A stretch of 23,587 nt of DNA from Chitinophagales bacterium (GTDB lineage: Bacteria > Bacteroidota > Bacteroidia > Chitinophagales > UBA2359): assembly GCA_020629595.1 (NCBI GenBank), contig JAHDDA010000001.1:1-23587 (forward strand), written 5' to 3'. Positions 16,145 to 23,587 of this stretch are shown here, one piece after another. Position 1 is the stretch's first letter. Each line of letters opens with the position of its first letter. The notes under the pieces are model-generated. The model was not told where the DNA came from and ran no database searches. It worked only from the letters and a program-made list of their open reading frames with translations. Both the position numbers and the translations under genes were made by a program.

Positions 16145-17911
16145 CTACACTATCCCCGACTTTGGCAAATAAACTCTTAAACCAATTGAAGCAATTAAAA
16201 TTGCTATTCCACAATACATTACACTTTGCCAGTTAGCAAATAAAATATATCCAATAATAAACAACATTGAATAAACTAAAACTATTGCCAATAGCCAACA
16301 AATTAAAGCGTAAAATAATTGTTCATTGTTTGGTTTTGTGTTTGAAATTTGTGCCTGTGGATGCCAATTTCCTTGAGGTTTTATTCTTTCGTAAAACGCT
16401 TGTAAATGATTATGTTCTGTTGGTTGCGTTAGGTAGGTAACTACCAACCAAATTAATGTAGTAACAAAAATTACAATAAAAAATGTATTTGGAAATACCA
16501 TTATATCCTTGAAATAAGGCACGTAAAATCCTAAAAATTTACAAATACCATATACAGCAAAAGCTCCAATAGTAGCACTAATTTCACTCCAAGCATTTAT
16601 TCGCCACCAGTACCAACGTAAAATTAAAACCAATCCTAAACCAGCACTACATTCTAAAATAAACTGCCATACTGCTGATATAGAATCCATTTTGGTAGTG
16701 GCAAACAAACCAAAAAGCATTAAAATAAACGTACAAACTCTACCAACAATTACATATTTTTTATCACTTTCATTTTCATTGCTCTTACTTAAAAAACGCT
16801 TATAAAAATCATTGACTAAATAACTACTTCCCCAATTTAACTGCGTAGAAATGGTACTCATATATGCTCCAAAAAATGCCACCAATAACAAACCTTTAAA
16901 GCCTGCTGGTAAATAATCTCGCATTGCATACACAAAACCCAACTTTGGATCTTCTAAATTGGGATATATAACCATAGCACACAAAGCAACAATAATCCAG
17001 GGCCAAGGACGAATACAATAATGTGCTACTTGAAAAAACAAAGTTGCATAAACAGCGTCTTTTTCAGTTTTGGCACTCATCATTCGTTGGGCAATATATC
17101 CACCACCACCAGGTTCTGCTCCAGGATACCAGCTAGACCACCAGCTAAAACCAGCAAAAGCCAAAAATGTACCTGTTCCTATAGCTAAAACTTCACCAGC
17201 TTCACTTACGCCACCTATACTTGGAAAAAATGACCTTGACCAGTCAGGTGTTTTATTTACCAATTCGGAAAGTCCACCAATTTCAGGTGATGATACCACA
17301 AAATATGCCAAAACAATACAGCCAAACATAGCAATAGTAAACTGAATAGCATCGGTAATAGCAACCCCCTTTAAACCAGATAAAGATGCATATACTGCAA
17401 CTATACTCATTGCTCCTGCACAATAGTAAATGGTTTCGTTAGCAGGAATTGCAAAAAAACCTTCTAATAAAGACATTAGTGCTAAATTAACCCACCCAAT
17501 AACTAGTGCATTCATAATTAAGCCCAAATAAATAGCCCTAAACCCTCGTAAAAATGCAGCTGGAAAACCAGAATATCGAAGTTCAATAAACTCTGCTTCA
17601 GTTAAAATATTGGCTCTACGCCACAAATGGGCAAAGAAAAAAGTGGTTAATAAGCCTCCAGCTAACATATTCCACCACAACCAATTTCCAGAAATTCCAT
17701 TTTTTGCAACTAATTCTGTAACTGCAAGAGGCGTATCGGCGGCAAATGTTGTTGCCACCATAGAAACACCAGCAATGTACCAAGGTAACTTTCTACCACC
17801 TAAAAAATAATCGGTTAAAGATTTTCCAGCGGAATTTGTGTAAGATATACCAACCCCTAAAATTAGAGTTGTAAACAAAATTATTATTATCCAATCAAGT
17901 GTTGCGAGCAT
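16145..17911 (-). CDS. Sodium:solute symporter family (SSF) transporter
   Basis: A 588-residue inner-membrane protein with about 13-15 hydrophobic helices, matching the SSF family, which uses a sodium gradient to import small solutes. Family marks are TDYFLGGRKLPWYIAGVSMVATTFAA in the first two helices (about 34-59), the GFSWWSSWYPGAEPGGGGYIAQRMMSAK region with the conserved QR pair before the next helices, and the AFFGAYMSTISTQLNWGSSYLVNDFYKRF segment, which resembles the helix containing the conserved Ser/Thr residues near the second sodium site. An extended C-terminal part (about 470-588) adds two helices. Substrate (sugar, proline, sialic acid and others are all known in the family) cannot be predicted. 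The ATG at 17911 is directly ahead of TM1. The barrel gene follows 25 bp downstream. Confidence 0.92.
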   Translation of the reverse strand: MLATLDWIIIILFTTLILGVGISYTNSAGKSLTDYFLGGRKLPWYIAGVSMVATTFAADTPLAVTELVAKNGISGNWLWWNMLAGGLLTTFFFAHLWRRANILTEAEFIELRYSGFPAAFLRGFRAIYLGLIMNALVIGWVNLALMSLLEGFFAIPANETIYYCAGAMSIVAVYASLSGLKGVAITDAIQFTIAMFGCIVLAYFVVSSPEIGGLSELVNKTPDWSRSFFPSIGGVSEAGEVLAIGTGTFLAFAGFSWWSSWYPGAEPGGGGYIAQRMMSAKTEKDAVYATLFFQVAHYCIRPWPWIIVALCAMVIYPNLEDPKLGFVYAMRDYLPAGFKGLLLVAFFGAYMSTISTQLNWGSSYLVNDFYKRFLSKSNENESDKKYVIVGRVCTFILMLFGLFATTKMDSISAVWQFILECSAGLGLVLILRWYWWRINAWSEISATIGAFAVYGICKFLGFYVPYFKDIMVFPNTFFIVIFVTTLIWLVVTYLTQPTEHNHLQAFYERIKPQGNWHPQAQISNTKPNNEQLFYALICWLLAIVLVYSMLFIIGYILFANWQSVMYCGIAILIASIGLRVYLPKSGIV

Positions 17912-18003
17912 AGTTTAAAATTTATGCTCAAATTAGGGAATAAAAGTAAAAAATTTAGGTGCTTCTTCAATTTTCGTTGAAATTTCTTGAAGCCCAATAG
18001 ACT

Positions 18004-18089
18004 TTATCACGATTTTTATGGTACATTTCATCTGTCGTTTATGTGTAGGGACGTATTGCAATACGTCCTTACGAAAAAAATCGTGATAA
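18004..18089. repeat. REP/MITE-like nested inverted repeat
   Basis: Two nested dyads lie in the 200-bp gap between the M61-like and symporter genes. The outer arms are perfect 14-bp complements, TTATCACGATTTTT (18004-18017) and AAAAATCGTGATAA (18076-18089). The inner element is a near-perfect 28-bp palindrome (18045-18072) whose core GGACGTATTGCAATACGTCC (18049-18068) is perfectly symmetric. Its GC content is above the surroundings. The inner palindrome resembles intergenic repeats seen often in Bacteroidota (from memory). No transposase or clear target duplication is present. It may also act as a transcript-stabilising hairpin or terminator for the M61-like gene. Confidence 0.75.
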
Positions 18090-18111
18090 CCTTTAATGTT
18101 TAAATTTCATT

Positions 18112-19872
18112 TTAAGGTTGTTTTAAAACTTTATTTCTTAGAATAATTGATTTACTATTAGCCTTTTCTTTTGGTCTAATCACATTATAAAATGGAAACA
18201 AAACACGCTTCGCTGAGGCTGAAGTATTTAACAACTCCCCACCGTCTCTTAGAAATGAAATACTAATAATTTCAGCTGATATTGGATGTTTTACTAGCTT
18301 TAATAGCTCATTGCCATTTCTCAGATTTAATTCTACACCATTTATTGATTTTATAGCATCCCCATTTTTTAAACCAAGTACATTTGGATAAGCATTTTTA
18401 ATTATATAGTAAGGCTTTTTATAGCGTTGTTGAATTTGAAAACGCCCATAAGTGTAAACATATTCTTCTGAAACATCTGCGTATTTCAAGCCAATCTTAT
18501 TCAAAATTTCATTAGGTTTACTTAGCTGGTTTTCATCTACTACTTTTCTTAAATAAGTGCCAATTGTAGGGTGTGCAAATTTTTCAAAAGAAGAAAAAAA
18601 GCTCATATCATCAAATACCTTATTTTGTAAACTCATTTCTTTTAATACGTTCAATAAGTCTTTTTCTCCTTCTGTTTTTTCATTAATTAAAATATCTAGC
18701 ATAAAAGCTAAAAAAGCACCTCTGTTATAAAATATTGAGGATTTTTCACTATTCTTATTTATGTGAATATGTTCGCTTATAGAACTTAAACTTGCCTTGT
18801 ATTTATTACCTTCAACCAATTTTTTTCCAAACTCGTCATAAAATTTCAACTCCGAAATATAATTATTTTGTAATAAAAATTGCCAAGTTAAGTATTCTGT
18901 TACGCCCTCATAGAGCCACAAATGTTTCGAATAATTCTCATTTTTATTAACAGACCTAAAAGTTTTGTTGGTTGATAAACTAAAAGGAGTTAGACTATGT
19001 AAATATTCGTGAACAATTGTTTTAACAAAATGCTTTTTAAAATTTTGTTTAGAACGAATGGCAGGCAGTGTAATTAATGAATAATTTTTGGTTGCCAATC
19101 CACCCCAAAAGCTGTGATTAATATTATTGGCATTTTTAAAAATACACAGAAAAAGCTCATTAGATTGTGCTTCTATAGGATTTAAAAAGTTGTTTAATTC
19201 ATTCATTAACGGGCTTAAAATATCACACAAATAACCCAACTTAATTAACTCATAATCAGTATAATATAACAAATCAACTACCTGACCACTATTTACTTTA
19301 ATTTGCTGTTTTTGAAAGTCTCCAATAATTATAGATTCATTTTCAGCTAAAAATTGATTTTGATAGAAAATTTCTTTCTCTTCATTTGCCATAGGACAAA
19401 CTAAATGTTCATTATAATCTAATTTAAGTGCAACTACATAATTTCTATCTGTATAAACTTGCGGAACTACAGTTAATAATTGTAAAAAATAAAATTTATC
19501 TATATCTAACTTAACCAAGGAGTATGATTGGGAAAACTCACTAAAAGAATCGGAAACATCTAAATTAAAACTTAATTCTTCAAAATCATTAAAATTTTTG
19601 ATCCACCAAGATTTACTTGCTTCTCTAGAAATTTTTGAACTACATTTAATATTAACATTATCAAATTTAAGTTTTTCTGAACCTTTAATATTTTTGAAAA
19701 AAAGTGTAGCTGCTTTATCATAGTCTGAAAACTTAGGTACAATCTTCACATTAATTTTTTGACTTTCAACATCAAAAAAACCTAAATTAACAAACAAGGT
19801 ATCTTCTGAATTTGCCCAAACATTGATGCCCGAAATAAATAAAATGGTCAATACAGAAAAAATAAATTTCAT
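18112..19872 (-). CDS. M61-family-like metallopeptidase with C-terminal PDZ domain
   Basis: A 586-residue exported protein with a signal peptide (about 1-20, ending VWA). The N-terminal half is beta-rich as in M61 peptidases. The zinc site is IVHEYLHSL with His288, Glu289 and His292, followed by WLYEGVTEYLTW with Glu322 as the third ligand, giving the gluzincin layout. Residues about 480-550 hold a PDZ-like domain with LGLKNGDAIKSINGVEL. Classical M61 members show HExxHxWN after the helix, whereas here it is HEYLHSLTPF; Bacteroidota members with this variant are familiar to me, but this remains an inference. Expected in the periplasm or envelope. It is transcribed away from the FAD oxidoreductase gene, and its stop is 200 bp before the symporter start with a palindromic repeat between, so a shared transcript is uncertain. 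Confidence 0.85.
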   Translation of the reverse strand: MKFIFSVLTILFISGINVWANSEDTLFVNLGFFDVESQKINVKIVPKFSDYDKAATLFFKNIKGSEKLKFDNVNIKCSSKISREASKSWWIKNFNDFEELSFNLDVSDSFSEFSQSYSLVKLDIDKFYFLQLLTVVPQVYTDRNYVVALKLDYNEHLVCPMANEEKEIFYQNQFLAENESIIIGDFQKQQIKVNSGQVVDLLYYTDYELIKLGYLCDILSPLMNELNNFLNPIEAQSNELFLCIFKNANNINHSFWGGLATKNYSLITLPAIRSKQNFKKHFVKTIVHEYLHSLTPFSLSTNKTFRSVNKNENYSKHLWLYEGVTEYLTWQFLLQNNYISELKFYDEFGKKLVEGNKYKASLSSISEHIHINKNSEKSSIFYNRGAFLAFMLDILINEKTEGEKDLLNVLKEMSLQNKVFDDMSFFSSFEKFAHPTIGTYLRKVVDENQLSKPNEILNKIGLKYADVSEEYVYTYGRFQIQQRYKKPYYIIKNAYPNVLGLKNGDAIKSINGVELNLRNGNELLKLVKHPISAEIISISFLRDGGELLNTSASAKRVLFPFYNVIRPKEKANSKSIILRNKVLKQP

Positions 19873-20007
19873 TTATAATAATTTGTAATACAAGTATTGA
19901 TTAAAGATTTTTAAGAAAGTAAATTTTAGTTTGCATAAAATTAATAGTAGAGGAACTAAAGTTTCAACAAGTTCTATTAATATTGTAATGCAAAAATAAA
20001 GAAAGTA
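19873..20007. other. Divergent intergenic region, M61-like gene and FAD oxidoreductase
   Basis: This 135-bp AT-rich gap should hold promoters for both flanking genes. TTAGTTTG at 19926-19933 is one base off the TAnnTTTG element on the plus strand, about 75 bp before the oxidoreductase ATG, without a properly spaced -33 partner. I see no dyad or RNA. Confidence 0.35.
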
Positions 20008-21285
20008 ATGTTTTCAGGGAATAGTACCAAAAATGAATATGATGTTATAATAATTGGGGCTGGCTTAGCAGGATTGTCGGCGGCTAAAAAATTTTTAAAT
20101 GAAGGTATTGATTTTTTATTAATTGACGCTAGTAGCAGTGTTGGTGGAAGAATGAAAACAGACTACATTAAGGAATATCAATTAGATAGAGGGTTTCAAG
20201 TATTACTTACCTCATATCCAGAAGCACAAAATGCTTTAGATTATTCTGCTTTGAAACTCAAATCTTTCGACCCTGGAGCTATTGTTCAATATGGTTATAA
20301 AACTTATAAACTAAGTGATCCATTTAGAAAGCCTATAACTGCTGTTAGAAATTTTAGAAACCCTTTTACAGCAATGTCAGATATGGTTAAAATTATTGCT
20401 TTACGTAATAGACATAGAAGATTTTCGGTAAAAGAGCTTTTTAATGAAAAAGAACAAGCAACTATTGATTATTTGAAAGAATGGAACTTTACCGATAAAT
20501 TTATTCAGTCTTTTTTAAAACCATTTTTAGGTGGCGTTTTTTTAGATAGTGAACTCAAAGTTTCTAGTAGATTTATGGAGTTTGTTTTTAAAATGTTTTC
20601 ACAAGGTTACGCTTCCTTGCCCGAAAAAGGTATTCAAGAAATTCCTAATCAACTGGCAAAACAAATTCCTAAAGAAAAAATTAAGCTAAATACAAAAGTT
20701 ATAAATATTGAACCTAATAATGTAATGCTTGCAGATGGTTCTTCAATAAAAACTAAAGCTATTGTAATAGCCACAAACTCGGTTGATGCCAATAAAATTT
20801 ATCCTTGTAATAATAAAATTGAAACACAAACCGTAAAATGTATTTATTTTTCTACAGAAAAAGCTCCTTTTAAAACGGCTTCGCTTTATTTGAACGGAAA
20901 CGTTTCTGGATTGGTAAATAATGTTTGTATTCCATCAAATGTACATAGAGCCTATGCTCCAAAAAATAAGCATTTAATATCCGTTTCGGTAATTAAGCCC
21001 ACACAACTTAGTGATTTAGAATTAGTTATGGCAGTACGTTCTGAGTTAAAAGTTTGGTTTGGTGCAGATGTTGAAGATTGGCTACACTTAAGAACTTATA
21101 ATATTGAAAATGCCTTACCTAAATTTGAAACAATCTCATATCCTGAAGTTAAAGATATAAAACCAATTGGCAATAAAATTTTTAAGTGTGGCGATTATAC
21201 CCACGATCCTTCAATAAATGGAGCTATGCGTTCGGGACGCTTAATTGCTGAAGCCGTTATTTGGGATTTATCTGTGAAAATTTAG
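20008..21285 (+). CDS. FAD-dependent oxidoreductase, amine oxidase/protoporphyrinogen oxidase-like
   Basis: A 425-residue cytoplasmic flavoprotein. The N-terminal Rossmann fold binds FAD: YDVIIIGAGLAGLSAA with GAGLAG at 17-22, an acidic residue at the end of strand 2 (LLIDASSSVGGRM), and the GGR motif typical of the amine oxidase/phytoene desaturase superfamily. The C terminus has KIFKCGDYTHDPSINGAMRSGRLIAEAV, the second FAD contact. The middle is the substrate domain, with FLKPFLGGVFLDSEL a typical segment. Candidate roles are an HemY-like oxidase, a carotenoid or polyene desaturase-like enzyme, or an amine oxidase; sequence alone does not separate these. It is not adjacent to any crt gene here. 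The A-rich AATAAAGAAAGTA stretch before the ATG at 20008 supports the start. Confidence 0.88.
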   Translation: MFSGNSTKNEYDVIIIGAGLAGLSAAKKFLNEGIDFLLIDASSSVGGRMKTDYIKEYQLDRGFQVLLTSYPEAQNALDYSALKLKSFDPGAIVQYGYKTYKLSDPFRKPITAVRNFRNPFTAMSDMVKIIALRNRHRRFSVKELFNEKEQATIDYLKEWNFTDKFIQSFLKPFLGGVFLDSELKVSSRFMEFVFKMFSQGYASLPEKGIQEIPNQLAKQIPKEKIKLNTKVINIEPNNVMLADGSSIKTKAIVIATNSVDANKIYPCNNKIETQTVKCIYFSTEKAPFKTASLYLNGNVSGLVNNVCIPSNVHRAYAPKNKHLISVSVIKPTQLSDLELVMAVRSELKVWFGADVEDWLHLRTYNIENALPKFETISYPEVKDIKPIGNKIFKCGDYTHDPSINGAMRSGRLIAEAVIWDLSVKI

Positions 21286-21408
21286 TGCCTTAATTGTAAC
21301 AACCAATTAACTTATGGTGACTTTTATTGGTCAGGATACTAACACAGGTTCTTTGGTCATTAAACCTGAGTAAACTATTTAGTATTTTTAATTGTTTTAA
21401 AATAAAAA
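21286..21408. other. Intergenic gap with a small hairpin
   Basis: A 123-bp gap between genes on the same strand. CAGGTT (21345-21350) and AACCTG (21363-21368) form a 6-bp inverted repeat with a 12-bp loop, too loose for a confident terminator. TTGGTCA occurs twice nearby. The small membrane gene may have its own promoter here, but no consensus element is visible. Confidence 0.35.
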
Positions 21409-21843
21409 ATGCCTTTACTATTTGTAATTAATTTAGCAAGTTGTTTATTAATGACTGGCTTAATTTGGCTTATTCAATTAGTGCACTACCCTGCTTTTAA
21501 GTATATTGGTGATTCAAATTTTACTGCTTTTCATCAGTTTCATACGCAATCAATTTCGTACATAGTTTTGCCATTAATGTTTATAGAATTAGTTAGTTCG
21601 TTTTATTTGGCATATCAACTTCCAAGCTATCAAATATCTCTTCAATTTGCTTTGGGTATTGTTATAATTATTTGGATTTCAACTTTTACACTTCAAGTTC
21701 CTGCACACAATGCTTTGGCAAATGGATTTAACGAAATTCAATACCAAAAACTTATTTCAACTAATTGGCTTAGAACTATTGGTTGGAGTTTGCGTTCGTT
21801 AATTTTACTATTTATTTTGTATTCAATTATTGTAAGTAAATGA
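21409..21843 (+). CDS. Small four-helix membrane protein of unknown function
   Basis: A 144-residue protein with four hydrophobic helices at about 3-23, 50-70, 78-96 and 124-142. Conserved-looking polar residues face the membrane ends: LVHYPAF (His26), FHQFHTQ (His42, His45) and QVPAHNALANGF (His100). The HYP and VPxHN patterns recall the DUF1772-like family of small membrane proteins, but I am not certain of the family. The His residues could bind a metal or heme; this is inference. The stop overlaps the start of pabB in an ATGA at 21840-21843, so translation of the two is probably coupled. Confidence 0.75.
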   Translation: MPLLFVINLASCLLMTGLIWLIQLVHYPAFKYIGDSNFTAFHQFHTQSISYIVLPLMFIELVSSFYLAYQLPSYQISLQFALGIVIIIWISTFTLQVPAHNALANGFNEIQYQKLISTNWLRTIGWSLRSLILLFILYSIIVSK

Positions 21844-23129
21844 TAAAAAGAAACATTCAATCTTTTTCTATTTCAAATATTGAATATTTTAAAAAGCAAT
21901 TACTTTTTTGGGCAAACAACACCTTTGAAGATATTTACTTTTTAGATTCAAATAATAGCGACTTAGATCATTTCAAAAGATTTGATTTAATTCTTTCTTG
22001 CGGAATAATTAACAAAACCAATTCAAACCTTGATTACTTTTCTGAACTTAAAACATTTGAAAAAATAAACGATTGGCTTTTTGGTATAATTACCTATGAT
22101 TTAAAAAATGAATTTGAAGATTTAAGTTCTAATAATTTAGATAATATTCATTTTCCTGTTTTAAGTTTTATAAATCCACAATACGTTTTTACAATTTCAA
22201 ATAACTTACTAAGTATTCATAGTTTAGAAAATGATGTTTCTTCTATTTGGAATAAAATATTAGAACAAAAAATACCTTTAGCAAATAGAGCTAAATCTTT
22301 AGATTTAAAACAACGAACACCAAAAGAAAAATACTTAGAAACAGTAAATAAAATTCAAGAAGAAATAAGACAGGGCGTAGTTTATGAAATGAATTATTGT
22401 ATTGAGTTTTATGCCGAAAATGCCCAAATTTCTCCAATAAATGTATTTTTAGATTTGAACGAAAAAGCCAATGCTCCTTTTTCATCTTTTGTAAAAACTA
22501 ATAATACTTTTATTATTTCAGCAAGTCCAGAAAGATATATTCAAAAAACAAATGAGCAATTAATTTCTCAACCAATAAAAGGAACAGCAAAAAGGCACAC
22601 TTTAGCAAATTTAGATACAAAAATTGCCCTTGAGCTTGAAAACAACTTAAAAGAGAGGGCTGAAAATATTATGATTGTTGATTTGGTACGAAACGATTTT
22701 CATAGATTTTGCAAATTAGGGACAGTAAATGTTGATGAACTTTGTAAAATTTATAGTTTCGATACGGTTCACCAAATGATTTCTACCATTTCAGGTAAAA
22801 TTGATAAAGAAACACCACTTTCTGAATGTTTAAAAAACAGCTTCCCAATGGGTTCAATGACAGGAGCACCCAAAATTTCGGCAATGCAGCTAATTGAACA
22901 ATTTGAAGATACTAAACGTGGAATTTACTCTGGATCAATAGGTTACATTACACCTGAAAACGATTTTGATTTTAATGTAGTAATAAGAACCATTGTATAT
23001 AATGCAGAAAAAAAATATCTTTCTATTCAAATTGGAAGTGCTATAACAATTGATAGCCTTGCAGAAAAAGAATATGATGAATGTTTACTTAAAGCCGATG
23101 CTTTAGTTAAGGTATTGAGTAGTTTTTAG
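21840..23129 (+). CDS. pabB: Aminodeoxychorismate synthase component I
   Basis: A 429-residue chorismate-utilising enzyme that adds an amino group to chorismate to give 4-amino-4-deoxychorismate, the branch to p-aminobenzoate and folate. The catalytic domain (about 160-429) has SASPERY (227-233), QPIKGTAKR with Lys247, VDLVRND, MGSMTGAPK (337-345), the SGSIGY region and a closing EYDECLLKA with the metal-binding Glu411. PIKGT, with Lys instead of the PIAGT of anthranilate synthase TrpE, is the mark of PabB, where this Lys is the nucleophile. The N-terminal domain is short and diverged (about 150 residues). The glutaminase partner PabA and the lyase PabC are not in the window. The ATG at 21840 overlaps the previous stop, and the next gene is convergent, ending 5 bp away. 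Confidence 0.93.
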   Translation: MIKRNIQSFSISNIEYFKKQLLFWANNTFEDIYFLDSNNSDLDHFKRFDLILSCGIINKTNSNLDYFSELKTFEKINDWLFGIITYDLKNEFEDLSSNNLDNIHFPVLSFINPQYVFTISNNLLSIHSLENDVSSIWNKILEQKIPLANRAKSLDLKQRTPKEKYLETVNKIQEEIRQGVVYEMNYCIEFYAENAQISPINVFLDLNEKANAPFSSFVKTNNTFIISASPERYIQKTNEQLISQPIKGTAKRHTLANLDTKIALELENNLKERAENIMIVDLVRNDFHRFCKLGTVNVDELCKIYSFDTVHQMISTISGKIDKETPLSECLKNSFPMGSMTGAPKISAMQLIEQFEDTKRGIYSGSIGYITPENDFDFNVVIRTIVYNAEKKYLSIQIGSAITIDSLAEKEYDECLLKADALVKVLSSF

Positions 23130-23134
23130 TAAAC

Positions 23135-23587
23135 TTACCTTATCAAACTAATATTTCCTTTAAATAAATCTGTTTTCCCATTTGAAAAACGAACTAAAGC
23201 GTAATAAACATAAACGCCCACTTCCATTTTGTTGCCATTTTGCGTTCCATCCCAAGTAAATGAGTTTAAGGAAATATTTTTTTCTTCAACAATTAAAATT
23301 CCCCAACGATTATAAATGTTTATTTCTTCTAAAATAGCGAAAGAATTGCTTGGTGTATTCAGCGTAAAATAGTCATTTACTAAGTCGCCATTAGGAGAAA
23401 AAGCTGTAGGAATTATTAAAGGACACTCGCCTATTTCAATTGTAAATAAAGAATCTATCTGGCAACCCAATTCATCTGTTGCACTTAATTGATAATTTCC
23501 TTCTCCTAAATTTTGGAAAACATCTTCACTTTCAACAATTTCATTATTTACACTTAATTGAAAAACTCCAGTTGCTCCACTTGTTGA
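23135..23587 (-). CDS. T9SS-exported surface protein, C-terminal end (cut by window edge)
   Basis: About 150 C-terminal residues are visible. The frame is open to the right edge, so an in-frame TTG at 23470 is not a start. The first 45 or so residues look like the end of a SprB-like repeat (FQLSVNNEIVESEDVF, then NYQLSATDELGC). The rest (about 23418 downward) is the CHU_C gliding-motility-associated C-terminal domain: PTAFSPNGDLVNDYF, INIYNRWGILI, FTWDGTQNG, VGVYVYYALV and GNISLIR. This is a type B sorting signal for the type IX secretion system, so the protein is surface-exposed or secreted. Its stop lies 5 bp from the pabB stop, with no room for a separate terminator. Confidence 0.92.
   Translation of the reverse strand, partial: STSGATGVFQLSVNNEIVESEDVFQNLGEGNYQLSATDELGCQIDSLFTIEIGECPLIIPTAFSPNGDLVNDYFTLNTPSNSFAILEEINIYNRWGILIVEEKNISLNSFTWDGTQNGNKMEVGVYVYYALVRFSNGKTDLFKGNISLIR

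Noticed and set aside
17070..17345. A 91-codon open frame on the plus strand inside the symporter gene
   Set aside because: It is antisense to conserved SSF motifs (the Gly-rich region before the QR pair) and looks like a Pro-rich mirror of them.
1..23587. CRISPR array, prophage, integrative element, toxin-antitoxin or defence system
   Set aside because: No regularly spaced repeats, integrase, transposase, phage structural gene or paired small toxin-like genes are visible. Gene content is core and envelope-type.

Overview
The window is AT-rich (about 30% GC by eye) and comes from a member of the Bacteroidota, most likely Flavobacteriales or a close relative. The main evidence is two cell-surface proteins, one at each edge, that end in the gliding-motility-associated C-terminal domain used as a type IX secretion (T9SS type B) sorting signal. 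Other support comes from a Bacteroidota-type lipoprotein signal, a TonB-C protein, an M61-type peptidase with an HEYLH site, a large NtrY-like sensor kinase, A-rich rather than GGAGG ribosome binding sites, and one TAnnTTTG-type promoter element. No tRNA, rRNA, CRISPR array, transposase, phage gene or integrase is visible. Most genes belong to recognisable families.

Layout. (1) 2-1645 (+) is the C-terminal part of a T9SS-exported surface protein. (2) 1715-4531 (+) is a tight cluster: an MscS-type channel, a GH113-like glycosidase lipoprotein and a PAS-PAS protein with no output domain. (3) 4628-10723 (-) reads, in transcription order, a 1245-residue NtrY-like sensor kinase, hemL (tetrapyrrole synthesis) and a second sensor kinase only 9 bp after hemL. 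No response regulator lies nearby. (4) 10724-11022 is a divergent control region. It is followed by lon and a periplasmic MORN/TonB-C protein (+). (5) 14311-19872 (-) carries an M61-like peptidase, a 200-bp gap holding a nested REP/MITE-like palindrome, a sodium:solute symporter and a Wzi/RemB-like outer-membrane barrel. (6) 20008-23129 (+) carries an FAD amine-oxidase-like oxidoreductase, a small four-helix membrane protein and pabB; the last two overlap by ATGA. (7) 23135-23587 (-) is the C-terminal end of a second T9SS-exported protein.

How it fits together. The window mixes housekeeping functions (heme precursor, folate precursor, Lon proteolysis, osmotic protection) with envelope functions (T9SS adhesin-like proteins, lipoprotein glycosidase, outer-membrane barrel, TonB-C protein, periplasmic peptidase) and orphan signalling proteins. 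I see no clear new defence or mobile system. The parts most worth a second look are the palindromic repeat at 18004-18089, the kinase-hemL-kinase arrangement, the channel-glycosidase-PAS cluster, and the MORN/TonB-C gene directly behind lon.
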